From NCBI GenBank assembly GCA_963773085.1, contig CAVYZS010000006.1:45554-109553 (forward strand): a stretch of DNA of 64,000 nt. The letters are read 5' to 3'. Source of the stretch: JAENVT01 sp963773085. Its GTDB lineage: Bacteria; Actinomycetota; Acidimicrobiia; Acidimicrobiales; Ilumatobacteraceae. How positions within the stretch are numbered: position 1 is the stretch's first letter; each line of letters starts with the position of its first letter. Both the position numbers and the translations under genes were made by a program. Positions 7,473-16,599 of the stretch are shown piece after piece. The notes under the pieces are model-generated. The model was not told where the DNA came from and did no database searches. It worked only from the letters and a program-made list of their open reading frames with translations.

Positions 7473-9752
7473 ATGCGTGTGATCAGTGACCAGGAGGTGT
7501 TCGAATACCACGAACGCCCACGGCCGGGAAAGATCGAGGTCATCCCATCGAAGCCGTGCATGACCCAGCACGATCTCTCGATGGCCTACACCCCGGGCGT
7601 CGCCCGTCCGTGCCTCGCCATCCAGGAGAATCCGGAGTTGGTCAACCGGTACACCGGGAAGGGGAACCTCGTGGCGGTCGTCAGCAATGGCACTGCCGTG
7701 CTCGGGCTGGGCGACATCGGGCCTCTGGCGGCCAAGCCGGTCATGGAGGGCAAGGCCGTGCTGTTTAAGCGGTTCGCCGGGATCGATGTCTTCGATCTGG
7801 AGCTCGACGCCCGTGATCCGGATGAGCTGATCAGAGTCGTCACCGCGTTGGCGCCAACATTCGGAGGGATCAACCTCGAGGACATCAAGGCGCCCGAGTG
7901 CTTTTACGTCGAGGAGGAACTGCGCCGCCGGCTCGATATTCCGGTCTTCCACGACGACCAGCACGGCACTGCCATCATCGCCGCTGCCGCTCTGGTCAAC
8001 GGGCTCGATGTCGTCGGCAAGCGGATTGAGGACGTTCGGGTCGTGTTCTTGGGAGCCGGGGCTGCCGGTATCGCCTGCGCCGAGATGTTCATGCAGTTGG
8101 GGGTGCAGCGCGAGCACATGGTCGTGGTCGACTCCGTCGGTGTGATCTTCGAAGGTCGGCTCGAGCGAATGAACCCGTACAAGGCCCGTTTCGCCGCCGC
8201 CACCGCTCTGCGGACGCTCACCGAGGCGATTCGAGGGGCCGACGTCTTCCTGGGAGTCTCCACCAGTAACGTGCTGACGCCCGACATGCTGCGAACCATG
8301 GCAGACGACCCGATCGTCCTCGCCCTGGCCAACCCCGATCCGGAGATCGACTACGAACTGGCCGTCCAGACACGTGCCGACGTCATCATCGCCACGGGAC
8401 GTAGCGACTTCCCGAACCAAGTGAACAACGTCCTCGGCTTCCCGTTCATCTTCCGGGGCGCGCTCGACGTGCAAGCAACAACGATCAACGAGGCGATGAC
8501 ACAGGCGGCCGTACGAGCGATCGCCGGGTTGGCAAGAGAGGAGGTCCCAGAGCAGGTACTGGCCGCGTACGGGCTGCACCAGCTGCAGTTCGGGCGGACG
8601 TACCTCATCCCGAAGCCATTCGATCCGCGCGTCCTGCTGCGCGTTGCCCCCGCTGTCGCGCGCGCCGCGATGGACTCCGGGGTGGCCCGTCGCCCGATCG
8701 CCGACCTCACCGCCTACGAGGAACAGCTGGAGCGCACCCTCGGCCCGTCGCGAGCAGTCATGCAGTTCGTGGTCCACACAGCACAGCGTCGGCCGACCAG
8801 CAGGTTGGTCTTCGCAGACGGCGAGGATGACAGCGTGCTGCGGGCAGTGCGATCCGTCGTCGACCAGCACATCGCTCGCCCTATCCTGATCGGACGCCAC
8901 AGCGTCATCGGCCCTCGCGCCGAGGCACACGGCCTTCACCTCGACGACGACGACATCGTCGATGTCGAAGCTTCGGCGCTGACCCCGCGGCTGGCCGACC
9001 GCTTGTACGAGCTTCGCCAGTTGCATGGCATGACGCCCGTGGCCGCTGCGACCGGCATCCTGGATCCGACGATCTTCGGGCTCATGCTCGTATCCGAGGA
9101 TCTTGCCGACGGGTTCGTCGGCGGCCGGTCCCGCGTCTACGCCGACACCATCCGCCCCGCCATCCAACTCGTGGGTCTTCGAGAGGGCGTCTCGCGGGTC
9201 TCGGCCCTCCAGCTCCTTGCACTGAAAGACCGCCTCGTGTTCTGCGCCGACACGATGGTCAACATCGACCCGTCAGCCGAGGAGTTGGCAGAGATCGCCA
9301 TCCTCGCCGCCGAGGCCGCCCACATGTTCGGGATTGAGCCCCGCGTGGCGCTGCTTTCCTTTTCCAGTTTCGGCTCGGTCCACCACCCGCTCGCCGCCCG
9401 GGTCGCCCGCGCCGTCCAACTCGTCCGTGAGCAGCGGCCGGACCTAGTGGTCGACGGTGAGATGCACGTCGATCCGGCCGTGGTCGAAGAGATTGCTCGC
9501 GAGAACTACCCGAACTCGCGGATCCAGGGCGATGCCAATGTCTTCGTCTTCCCCAACCTCGCGGCTGGCAACATCGGCTACAAGCTCGTCCAGCGGCTCG
9601 GTGGTGCCGAGGCCATCGGACCCGTCCTCCTCGGCATCCGCCGACCGGTGGCGGTGCTGCAGCCGGGCTCTACCGTGTCCGACATCGTGAACCTCGCTGC
9701 AATCACCGCAGTCGCAGCCGACCTACAAGCGAGCGGCCACGGTCACCGCTGA
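7473..9752 (+). CDS. maeB: NADP-dependent malic enzyme with C-terminal phosphotransacetylase-like domain
   Basis: A 759-aa cytosolic enzyme for oxidative decarboxylation of malate to pyruvate and CO2 with NADP. The malic domain (residues 1-160) has MAYTPGVARPC, GDIGPLAAKPVMEGKAVLFK and EDIKAPECFYVEEELR. The NAD(P)-binding domain follows with FLGAGAAGIACAEMF. The C-terminal third (about 430-759) resembles phosphate acetyltransferase (RRPTSRLVFADGEDD...) and in MaeB proteins is regulatory, sensing acetyl-CoA. Length and order match the family exactly. No partner genes are adjacent; tRNA genes follow on the opposite strand. Confidence 0.95.
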   Translation: MRVISDQEVFEYHERPRPGKIEVIPSKPCMTQHDLSMAYTPGVARPCLAIQENPELVNRYTGKGNLVAVVSNGTAVLGLGDIGPLAAKPVMEGKAVLFKRFAGIDVFDLELDARDPDELIRVVTALAPTFGGINLEDIKAPECFYVEEELRRRLDIPVFHDDQHGTAIIAAAALVNGLDVVGKRIEDVRVVFLGAGAAGIACAEMFMQLGVQREHMVVVDSVGVIFEGRLERMNPYKARFAAATALRTLTEAIRGADVFLGVSTSNVLTPDMLRTMADDPIVLALANPDPEIDYELAVQTRADVIIATGRSDFPNQVNNVLGFPFIFRGALDVQATTINEAMTQAAVRAIAGLAREEVPEQVLAAYGLHQLQFGRTYLIPKPFDPRVLLRVAPAVARAAMDSGVARRPIADLTAYEEQLERTLGPSRAVMQFVVHTAQRRPTSRLVFADGEDDSVLRAVRSVVDQHIARPILIGRHSVIGPRAEAHGLHLDDDDIVDVEASALTPRLADRLYELRQLHGMTPVAAATGILDPTIFGLMLVSEDLADGFVGGRSRVYADTIRPAIQLVGLREGVSRVSALQLLALKDRLVFCADTMVNIDPSAEELAEIAILAAEAAHMFGIEPRVALLSFSSFGSVHHPLAARVARAVQLVREQRPDLVVDGEMHVDPAVVEEIARENYPNSRIQGDANVFVFPNLAAGNIGYKLVQRLGGAEAIGPVLLGIRRPVAVLQPGSTVSDIVNLAAITAVAADLQASGHGHR

Positions 9753-9915
9753 CCCGTCTGAACAGCCGGGCGTAGTCTGGTACCAACCACCTCAACGAAG
9801 CTCTCATGAATGGCAGTAAATGGCAGTCAATCTGGGTTGGTCACCTCGTTGGTCACCCACCACCTGGCAAGATCAGATCGCATCCTCTTGGATGCGCTTC
9901 TGACCTGGTACTTCT

Positions 9916-9990
9916 TGGTGCGCCCCCTGGGTTTCGAACCCAGAACCTGCGGATTAAGAGTCCGTTGCTCTGCCGTTGAGCTAGAGGCGC
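9916..9990 (-). tRNA. tRNA-Lys (anticodon CTT)
   Basis: The minus strand reads GCGCCTC TAGCTCAACGGCAGAGC ... CTCTTAA anticodon loop ... GGTTCGAAACC T-arm, and GGGGCGC closing the acceptor stem with one G-T pair. The discriminator is A and CCA is encoded (9916-9918). The anticodon CTT is at 9956-9958 on the plus strand as aag. It lies downstream of tRNA-His on the same strand. Confidence 0.93.
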
Positions 9991-10056
9991 ATCGCCCGGG
10001 CCGGAGCCAGGACTCGAGCAGTGTAGGGGCACAGCGAGTGCCCCGAACTGTTCGAT

Positions 10057-10133
10057 TGGGGTGACCGACGGGGCTCGAACCCGCGACATCCAGTACCACA
10101 AACTGGCGCTCTACCAGCTGAACTACGGCCACC
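10057..10133 (-). tRNA. tRNA-His (anticodon GTG)
   Basis: The minus strand reads G-GTGGCCG TAGTTCAGCTGGTAGAGC ... TTTGTGG anticodon loop ... GGTTCGAGCCC T-arm, CGGTCAC, discriminator C and encoded CCA. The extra 5' G (G-1, opposite C73) that histidyl-tRNA synthetase recognises is encoded at 10133. Probably co-transcribed with the tRNA-Lys 66 bp downstream. Confidence 0.95.
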
Positions 10134-10305
10134 ATGTAGGCCGCCCAGTGTGCCACATCGTCGACCGAGTTCCACACCTCGTTGATTTCGGGCGCCCAGG
10201 TCGGCGTTGGACCGGAACGACGAGTGGGGCCGCGGGCGACGGCCGTTCACGACGGATTCCGTGGCCAGCTAGGCTTGTCAGAACGAAATCCGCCAGGAGA
10301 ATCGA

Positions 10306-11679
10306 ATGAGAGCAATGGAATCCATCGACACCCGCGAACTTGCCAGCAGAGCCCGACAGATCACCCAGCGCGAGCTCGGCGAATACGTCAAGCGCACCTC
10401 CGGTTCGATGAAGGCCACCGAGCGGGCCCGCAAGGTCATGCCCATGGGCGTGCCGTCGAGCTTCCAGTCCTACGATCCGCATCCGATCGTGGTCCGCCGG
10501 GCTCAGGCTGCGTGGATGGAAGACGTCGACGGCAATCGTTACATCGACTTCGATCTCGGTTTCGGAGCGCTGTTCTCCGGCCATTGCAACCCGATCGTGC
10601 GCGGCGCGATCGAGCGGCAACTCGACGATGGCACCCTCTTCGTCACGCCGTGCGAGTTGAACTCCGACGTCGCCGAGATGCTTGCCGCCCGATACAAGCT
10701 GCCGATGTGGCGATTCACCAACAGCGGCACGGAGGCGACCATGGACGCCATCCGCGTCGCACGCGGGGTCACCGGCCGCGACAAGATCGTCAAGGTCGAA
10801 GGTGGTTACCACGGTCACCACGACGAGGTGATGATCTCGATGAAGCCGCCGATCAGCGAGGCCGGGCCGGTCGACGAACCACGGGCCATCCCGGCCACGG
10901 CAGGGATCACCCGAGCCGTGTTGGGCGATACCAAAGTCATCCCGTACAACCGTCCCGAGTTGCTGGAGAAGGCGCTCGCCGGTCGCGACGTGGCGTGCTT
11001 CATCGTCGAACCGGTCATGGAGAACATCGGCATCTGCCTGCCGCAGCCCGGGTATCTGCAGGCTGTCCGGGAGATCACCCGTAGGTACGGCACGATGTTG
11101 ATCTTCGACGAGGTCAAGACCGGCATCACTGCCGGCTGGGGAGGGGCGACCGGTGCCGTCGGTGTGCAACCCGACCTCGTCGCCTTGGCCAAGAGCATCG
11201 GCGGTGGGTTGCCGCTCGGCGCCTTCGGTGGATCCGAGGAATGCATGAATCAGATCACCAGTGGCAAGGTGTTGCATCTCGGCACCTACAACGGCAACCC
11301 GCTGTGTATGGCCGCAGCCAAAGCCGTGCTGGGTGAGGTCTGCACGCCCGAGGCCACCCAGGCAGCGGTCGACCTCAACCGTCGCGTGATCGACGCCTGC
11401 CAGCGAATCATCACCGACGCCGATCTGCCGGCGCACACGGTGCAGTTCGGCGCCAAGGCCTGCATCACGTGGGCGCCCGAGCAGATCCAGAACTATCGCG
11501 ACTACAAGGCCACCGACTTCGACCTCGCCTTCGCTCAGTGGATGCACGGCATCAATCGTGGTGTCCTGTTGCCGCCGGGCCTCGATGAGCAGTGGTTGAT
11601 CTCGGTCATGCACTCGGAGGCCGATGCCATGCATTACGCCGAGGTGTTCGCCGAGTTCGTGGCCGAACTGGTCGGCTGA
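10306..11679 (+). CDS. Class III PLP-dependent aminotransferase / glutamate-1-semialdehyde aminomutase-like
   Basis: A 457-aa fold-type I PLP enzyme. Key sites are WRFTNSGTEATMDAIRVAR (phosphate cup), VEGGYHGHHD, the cofactor Asp in LIFDEVKTG and the Schiff-base Lys in LVALAKSIGGGLPLGAFGG. The closest group is HemL-like, but the N-terminal extension and substrate region differ from true HemL, and no heme genes are nearby, so the substrate is uncertain; it may act on another amino acid or amine. The ATG at 10306 has AGGAGA 5 bp upstream. It stands alone between tRNAs and a convergent membrane gene. Confidence 0.85.
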   Translation: MRAMESIDTRELASRARQITQRELGEYVKRTSGSMKATERARKVMPMGVPSSFQSYDPHPIVVRRAQAAWMEDVDGNRYIDFDLGFGALFSGHCNPIVRGAIERQLDDGTLFVTPCELNSDVAEMLAARYKLPMWRFTNSGTEATMDAIRVARGVTGRDKIVKVEGGYHGHHDEVMISMKPPISEAGPVDEPRAIPATAGITRAVLGDTKVIPYNRPELLEKALAGRDVACFIVEPVMENIGICLPQPGYLQAVREITRRYGTMLIFDEVKTGITAGWGGATGAVGVQPDLVALAKSIGGGLPLGAFGGSEECMNQITSGKVLHLGTYNGNPLCMAAAKAVLGEVCTPEATQAAVDLNRRVIDACQRIITDADLPAHTVQFGAKACITWAPEQIQNYRDYKATDFDLAFAQWMHGINRGVLLPPGLDEQWLISVMHSEADAMHYAEVFAEFVAELVG

Positions 11680-11689
11680 AGTTCGCCGC

Positions 11690-12496
11690 TCAACCCCAGC
11701 GACGTTCCTCTCGATAGCGATAGGTGCTGACCGGTGCATTCCAGCGCCGGCGGCGTCGCAGCAGGCCACTGCCGACCAGCAGCATCATGCCGCCACCGCC
11801 GAGCACGATCGCCAGCCCCACGAGCACCGGCAACGAGTCGTTGGCCAGGCGCGCCGGCACGTCGGCCCACATGTTGTCGCTGAGGGCGGGTAACAGGAAA
11901 CGCGGCACGATGTAGCCAACAAGGACGATCAGTAATGCCAACAGCACCATTCCGTAACCGAGGCTGTGCACCAGTGCCGATCGGTGGGGATGCAGCATGA
12001 ATCCGATCACGAAGAACCCGACCGCGAAGAGTACGCCGAAGGGGATCGTCCAACGAAGGACTCGGCGGATCCTGTCGAGGGCCGTTACTCGTGGTACCGG
12101 CAACGTGATCGAGGGCATATCGCCGACCACCTGATTGCGCACCACCAGAACCATCTGTTCGCCGGTGATGCGCACCGGACCCTTCAACTGACCGATCAAC
12201 CGGGCGTGGGCATCGTGCAGGACCTGGCCGAGGAATGCGGCACCCTGCGGCGTGCTCGCCACTGCACTCACGGTCTGGCGCACGGTCGCTTCATCCAATC
12301 CTCGCTGTGAGGCGACGGCGTCGGCGATGGTGTTGGTGATCTCGGTCTTGATCCGGTCGTCTTGTAGCACCACGGCGGCGAGGTCGCCGGTGCGGTCGGG
12401 ATCGAACGCGCTGCGCTGCAGTAACCATCCGCTGATGGCGATGCTGGCGCACACATAGGCAATTCCGAAGATGAGGCCAGCGAGGGTTCGACGCAC
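11690..12496 (-). CDS. Membrane protein of unknown function (N-terminal TM, C-terminal TM bundle)
   Basis: A 268-aa protein. One helix is at the N-terminus (LAGLIFGIAYVCASIAISGW), followed by about 120 soluble residues (ITNTIADAVASQRGLDEATV..., with a GEQMVLVVRNQVVGD segment), then three hydrophobic helices near the C-terminus and a basic tail (LRRRRRWN). The GTG at 12496 is chosen because upstream in-frame residues are antisense to the divergent gene. Such extracytoplasmic-loop proteins occur in many actinobacteria; the role is unknown. It converges on the aminotransferase gene and is divergent from the DUF983 gene with about 40 bp between starts. Confidence 0.65.
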   Translation of the reverse strand: MRRTLAGLIFGIAYVCASIAISGWLLQRSAFDPDRTGDLAAVVLQDDRIKTEITNTIADAVASQRGLDEATVRQTVSAVASTPQGAAFLGQVLHDAHARLIGQLKGPVRITGEQMVLVVRNQVVGDMPSITLPVPRVTALDRIRRVLRWTIPFGVLFAVGFFVIGFMLHPHRSALVHSLGYGMVLLALLIVLVGYIVPRFLLPALSDNMWADVPARLANDSLPVLVGLAIVLGGGGMMLLVGSGLLRRRRRWNAPVSTYRYREERRWG

Positions 12497-12538
12497 GCCG
12501 TTAGTTTGGCCGATGAAGTCGTGAATGTCTCTAGGGTG

Positions 12539-12982
12539 ATGACGATGCCTTCGAAAGACCCTTCGTTCGGCCGGATGCTCCGTCGTGCGCTCGTCTTGCG
12601 TTGTCCGTGGTGCGGCTCGCATCGCACGTTCATTCGCAAGTGGCTGGGTAAGTACGATCGTTGTCGATCGTGCGGCATCCGTTGGCATCGCGAGGACGGC
12701 TTCGAACTCGGCGCCGTCACGATCAACACCGTGCTGACCTTCATGGTGTTGACCGCAGGCATGACGGTCGGTTTCGTGATGACGTCTCCCGACATCCCGG
12801 TCGCGCCGATGGTGCTGTCGCTGATCGGTGTGGCCATCTTGATGCCGATCGTGATTTATCCGTTCACCTTCACGATGTGGCTGGCGTTCGATCTTGCTGT
12901 GCACCGTCCTGACGCAGCCGAGCTCGCCGACGCCGCCGCGGCGATCGATGCGAAGGAACCGGAGCGCACCGCTTCGAGGTAA
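12539..12982 (+). CDS. DUF983 family membrane protein
   Basis: About 147 aa. A zinc-ribbon-like N-terminus (LRCPWCGSHRTF...YDRCRSCGIRWHREDGFELG) is followed by two transmembrane helices (VLTFMVLTAGMTVGFVM and MVLSLIGVAILMPIVIYPF). This is the DUF983 pattern. Its function is not known; alpha-proteobacterial members are linked to respiratory complexes. ATG 12545 is an equally possible start, with AGGGTG upstream. It precedes recA but is separated from it by the SOS-controlled promoter, so it is probably a separate unit. Confidence 0.75.
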   Translation: MTMPSKDPSFGRMLRRALVLRCPWCGSHRTFIRKWLGKYDRCRSCGIRWHREDGFELGAVTINTVLTFMVLTAGMTVGFVMTSPDIPVAPMVLSLIGVAILMPIVIYPFTFTMWLAFDLAVHRPDAAELADAAAAIDAKEPERTASR

Positions 12983-12996
12983 TGCTTGGGTAATGC

Positions 12997-13025
12997 TTGA
13001 TCGAACGACTGTTCGTAGTTACACT
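12997..13025 (+). promoter_or_regulatory. recA promoter with LexA (SOS) box in the spacer
   Basis: TTGATC (12997-13002) and TACACT (13020-13025) are separated by 17 bp. The perfect palindrome CGAACGACTGTTCG (13002-13015) fills the spacer and matches the Gram-positive/actinobacterial LexA box GAAC-N4-GTTC. The same 14-mer occurs twice at lexA. A second palindrome TTGTTCGAACAA lies at 13030-13041. Confidence 0.85.
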
Positions 13026-13190
13026 GCTGTTGTTCGAACAACGCCCGACGTTCACCATTACGGAATCGCTGCTCGGGAAACCGTGTAACACCCCTTCCGT
13101 ATGGTGCCCGTCATCGCCATCGAGGTCGTGCAACTCGGCCTCCACTTCAGCAAGATCACCCATGAACCAGGCAGGAAACGGAGAACGACA

Positions 13191-14234
13191 GTGAGCAACG
13201 ATCGCGAAAAGGCACTCGATGTGGCGTTGGCAGCCATCGACAAGCAGTTCGGTAAGGGGTCCATCATGCGGATGGGCGAAAAGACTTCGATGGGCATCGA
13301 ATCCATCCAGACTGGGGCACTGTCACTCGACCTCGCCCTCGGTGTCGGCGGGTTGCCGCGTGGACGCGTGGTCGAGATCTTCGGTCCCGAGTCGTCGGGC
13401 AAGTCCACGCTGGCCATGCATGTCGTGGCCGAGGCGCAGCGCAACGGCGGCATCTGTGCCTACATCGACGCCGAGCACGCCATGGATCCGGTGTACGCCA
13501 GCGCCATCGGTGTCGACATCGACCAGCTGCTGATCAGCCAACCCGACACCGGCGAGCAGGCACTGGAGATCGTCGACATGTTGGTGCGTTCCGGCGCAGT
13601 CGACGTGGTGGTCATCGACTCGGTGGCAGCGCTCACACCCCGTGCCGAGATCGAAGGCGAGATGGGCGACACCCACGTTGGTCTGCAGGCCCGATTGATG
13701 AGCCAGGCACTGCGCAAGCTCACCGCCAACCTCAGCCGCACCAACACCATTGCCATCTTCATCAACCAGTTGCGCGAGAAGATCGGTGTGATGTTCGGTT
13801 CGCCAGAGACCACCCCCGGCGGCCGGGCGCTGAAGTTCTACTCATCGGTGCGTCTCGACATCCGTCGCATCGAGAGCATCAAAGATGGTGCCGAGATCGT
13901 CGGCAACCGCACGCGCGTCAAGGTGGTCAAGAACAAGGTGGCCCCACCGTTCCGGCAGGCCGAGTTCGACATCATGTACGGCAAGGGCATCAGCCGCGAG
14001 GGCACGCTGCTCGACATTGCCGTCGACATGGGCATCATCAAGAAGTCGGGAGCCTGGTTCACCTACGAGGGTGAGCAACTCGGCCAAGGCCGCGAGAACG
14101 CCAAGAGCTTCTTGGCGGAGAACCCCGAGATCATGGTCGAGGTCTCCGAGAAGGTGCGTGTCGAGGCGGGTCTCGGTCAGCAGGACGTTCCCGAGTTCAC
14201 GCCAGCCGACGAAGAGCCAATAGCGATCGACTGA
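13191..14234 (+). CDS. recA: Recombinase RecA
   Basis: A 347-aa DNA-dependent ATPase for strand exchange and for LexA self-cleavage in the SOS response. Visible motifs are Walker A GPESSGKST, Walker B VVVIDSVAAL, loop L2 with NQLREKIGVMFGSPETTPGG, and the acidic C-terminus PADEEPIAID. The GTG at 13191 is chosen because it has CGGAG about 8 bp upstream and gives the normal N-terminus SNDREKALDVALAAIDKQFG. No intein is present. miaB begins 26 bp downstream, so recX, which often follows recA in actinobacteria, is absent here. Confidence 0.98.
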   Translation: MSNDREKALDVALAAIDKQFGKGSIMRMGEKTSMGIESIQTGALSLDLALGVGGLPRGRVVEIFGPESSGKSTLAMHVVAEAQRNGGICAYIDAEHAMDPVYASAIGVDIDQLLISQPDTGEQALEIVDMLVRSGAVDVVVIDSVAALTPRAEIEGEMGDTHVGLQARLMSQALRKLTANLSRTNTIAIFINQLREKIGVMFGSPETTPGGRALKFYSSVRLDIRRIESIKDGAEIVGNRTRVKVVKNKVAPPFRQAEFDIMYGKGISREGTLLDIAVDMGIIKKSGAWFTYEGEQLGQGRENAKSFLAENPEIMVEVSEKVRVEAGLGQQDVPEFTPADEEPIAID

Positions 14235-14260
14235 CGGCGCACCACCGGTAGCCTTTCGCC

Positions 14261-15679
14261 GTGACCCGCGGCTACCTCGTCCACACCTTCGGGTGTCAGA
14301 TGAACGAGCACGACTCAGAGCGAATTGCAGGCCTGCTGGAAGACGACGGCTATGTCGCCGTCACCGACGAGGCCGACGCCGATGTCGTCGTGCTCAACAC
14401 CTGCTGCATCCGCGAGAACGCCGACAACAAGCTGTACGGCACACTCGGATGGCTGAAGCCGTGGAAGGAGCAGCGCGACGGCCGCCAGATCGTGGTCGCC
14501 GGGTGCCTTGCGCAGAAGGATCGCGATCTGGTCCGTCACAAGGCGCCGTACGTCGATGTCGTCCTCGGCACCCACAACGTGCATCGCACGACCGAGCTCA
14601 TCGATCAGGCCCGTCTCACGGGGCCCGTCACCGAGATCCTCGACGAAGCCGTGCTCGACGATCAGGCGATGTTTCCCAGCGCGCTGCCGGCCCGCCGAGA
14701 AACCACATACAACGCGTGGGTCACGATCCAGATCGGTTGTGACAACTCCTGCGCGTTCTGCATCGTGCCGGCCGTGCGGGGCGCCGAGATCAGCCGTCCC
14801 TTTGCTGACGTCGTCGACGAGGTGACCCGCCTGGCTGCCGACGGTGTCAGCGAGGTCACACTTCTCGGGCAGAACGTCAACAGCTACGGCCGCGATCTGC
14901 AACTGTCGGCTCGGCAGGCAGGCGACGCCGATGTGCGAGTTCGGCCGATGTTCGGGCAACTGCTCACCGCCGTCGGTGAGGTCGCCGGGATCCGCCGTGT
15001 GCGCTTCACCAGCCCGCACCCCAAAGACATGCGCGCCGAGACATTCGCGGCGATGGCAGCGACAGAGTCCGTCTGCGAGCACCTCCATTACCCGTTGCAG
15101 TCCGGAAGTGATCGAGTCTTGGCGACGATGCACCGCGGCTACACCGCTCAGCGATATCTCGACCGTCTTGCCGCCGGCAGGGCCGCAGTCACCGATTTGG
15201 CTGTATCGACCGACATCATCGTCGGGTTCCCCGGTGAGACCGACGACGATTTCGCCGCCACACTCGAGGTTGTCGCCGAGGCCGAGTATGACTACGCGTA
15301 CACGTTCGTCTTCTCGCCGCGACCCGGCACCGAGGCGGCTGGCATGACCGACCAGTTCGTCGATCCCGTCGTCGCGGCAGAGCGCTTCCAGCGGCTCCGA
15401 GTCGTCGTCGAGCGCAGCGCCCTCGCCAAGCACGAGGCCCGCGTCGGTCGAGTCGAGGAGGTCCTTGTCGAGGGCCCCAGCAAGAAGGATCCGGCAGTGC
15501 TGTCGGCACGCACGCGCCAGAACAAGCTGGTGCACTTCACTCCGCCGCAACCACTGCGCGCCGGCTCGTACGCAGCCGTCGAGATCACCCGTGCCGCTCC
15601 TCACCATCTCGTGGGCCAGTTCGTCGAGTTGCTTGCCGAACCACAGCACAAGCGGCGTATCGCCGTGCTGGCCGGGTGA
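14261..15679 (+). CDS. miaB: tRNA-2-methylthio-N6-dimethylallyladenosine synthase
   Basis: A 472-aa radical-SAM methylthiotransferase that thiomethylates i6A37 in tRNAs reading UNN codons. The N-terminal UPF0004 domain has TFGCQMNEHDSERI, NTCCIRENA and VAGCLAQKD, supplying the three Cys for the auxiliary cluster. The radical-SAM CxxxCxxC is GCDNSCAFCIVP. A C-terminal TRAM domain follows (VLVEGPSKKD...VHFTPPQ). It starts with GTG and its stop overlaps the miaA start (GTGA), so the two modification enzymes acting on the same base are translationally coupled. Confidence 0.97.
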   Translation: MTRGYLVHTFGCQMNEHDSERIAGLLEDDGYVAVTDEADADVVVLNTCCIRENADNKLYGTLGWLKPWKEQRDGRQIVVAGCLAQKDRDLVRHKAPYVDVVLGTHNVHRTTELIDQARLTGPVTEILDEAVLDDQAMFPSALPARRETTYNAWVTIQIGCDNSCAFCIVPAVRGAEISRPFADVVDEVTRLAADGVSEVTLLGQNVNSYGRDLQLSARQAGDADVRVRPMFGQLLTAVGEVAGIRRVRFTSPHPKDMRAETFAAMAATESVCEHLHYPLQSGSDRVLATMHRGYTAQRYLDRLAAGRAAVTDLAVSTDIIVGFPGETDDDFAATLEVVAEAEYDYAYTFVFSPRPGTEAAGMTDQFVDPVVAAERFQRLRVVVERSALAKHEARVGRVEEVLVEGPSKKDPAVLSARTRQNKLVHFTPPQPLRAGSYAAVEITRAAPHHLVGQFVELLAEPQHKRRIAVLAG

Positions 15680-16599
15680 CCCTGGCCGAGCCGCTGGTAA
15701 TCGTCGGGCCGACTGCCTCGGGCAAGAGTGATGTCGCCATGGCCCTGGCCCGGCGGCACTTCGAGGTCGAACTGGTCGTCGTCGATGCAATGCAGGTCTA
15801 TCGGCGGATGGACATCGGGACGGCCAAGCCGTCGATGGATGATCGCATGGCCGTGCAGCACCATTGTCTCGACCTGGTCGACGCCGCTGACGAATTCACC
15901 GTCACCGATTTCGCTGCGGCAGCCAACCAGGCACTCGTCGAGATCGATTCGCGCCAGAACCGCGCCGTGATGGTCGCCGGAACAGGTCTCTACCTACGGA
16001 GCATCACCGACCCGATGGAAGTCCCCGGGCGCTGGCCCGACGTGCGCGCCGCGTTGGAGGCACGACTCGGCACGGAAGGCGTCGAAAGCCTGCATCGTCA
16101 ACTGTCCGACTGCGATCCGTCCGCTGCCGCGAAGATGCAGCCGAACAACGTGCGTCGCGTGGTGCGGGCGTTGGAGGTCACGCTGGGCAGCGGCCGTCCG
16201 TTCAGTTCGTTCGGTCCGGGGCTCGACAGCTATCCCGTCGTTCAGTTCACGCAGTTCGGGTTGCGCTGGCCACGGTCACTGCTGACCATGCGAATTGCCG
16301 AGCGAGTTCATCGAATGATCGCTGCCGGCCTGCTTGCCGAGGTCGAATCACTGGCGAGCGGTCCCGTCTCGCGTACTGCTCGTCAGGCCCTTGGGTACAA
16401 GGAGTTGTTCGACGTTCTCGACGGAGCGTGCTCGCTCGGCGCGGCCATCGACATGATCATCACTCGTACCAGGCAGTTCGCGGTTCGCCAAGAGCGGTGG
16501 TTCCGCCGTGACCCGCGCATACGCTGGATCGATATCAACGACGACCCGGTTGCCGCCGCGCTGCCGGTATTGGAAAGCGAATGGCCGAACTCGCGCTGA
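15676..16599 (+). CDS. miaA: tRNA dimethylallyltransferase
   Basis: A 307-aa enzyme that adds dimethylallyl to A37 of tRNA, the substrate step for MiaB. The P-loop GPTASGKSDVAMALA is at the N-terminus, followed by VDAMQVYRRMDIGTAKPS and VAGTGLYLRSITD. It starts with GTG inside the miaB stop (4-bp overlap), and its end overlaps dapF by 19 bp. The tight overlaps show one operon. Confidence 0.97.
   Translation: MTLAEPLVIVGPTASGKSDVAMALARRHFEVELVVVDAMQVYRRMDIGTAKPSMDDRMAVQHHCLDLVDAADEFTVTDFAAAANQALVEIDSRQNRAVMVAGTGLYLRSITDPMEVPGRWPDVRAALEARLGTEGVESLHRQLSDCDPSAAAKMQPNNVRRVVRALEVTLGSGRPFSSFGPGLDSYPVVQFTQFGLRWPRSLLTMRIAERVHRMIAAGLLAEVESLASGPVSRTARQALGYKELFDVLDGACSLGAAIDMIITRTRQFAVRQERWFRRDPRIRWIDINDDPVAAALPVLESEWPNSR

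Noticed and set aside
7473..9752. Malic enzyme fused to a phosphotransacetylase-like domain as a novel fusion
   Set aside because: This is the standard MaeB architecture.
13101..13190. An upstream extension of RecA from ATG 13101
   Set aside because: The extra residues have no RecA similarity, while GTG 13191 has a good ribosome site and gives the normal N-terminus.
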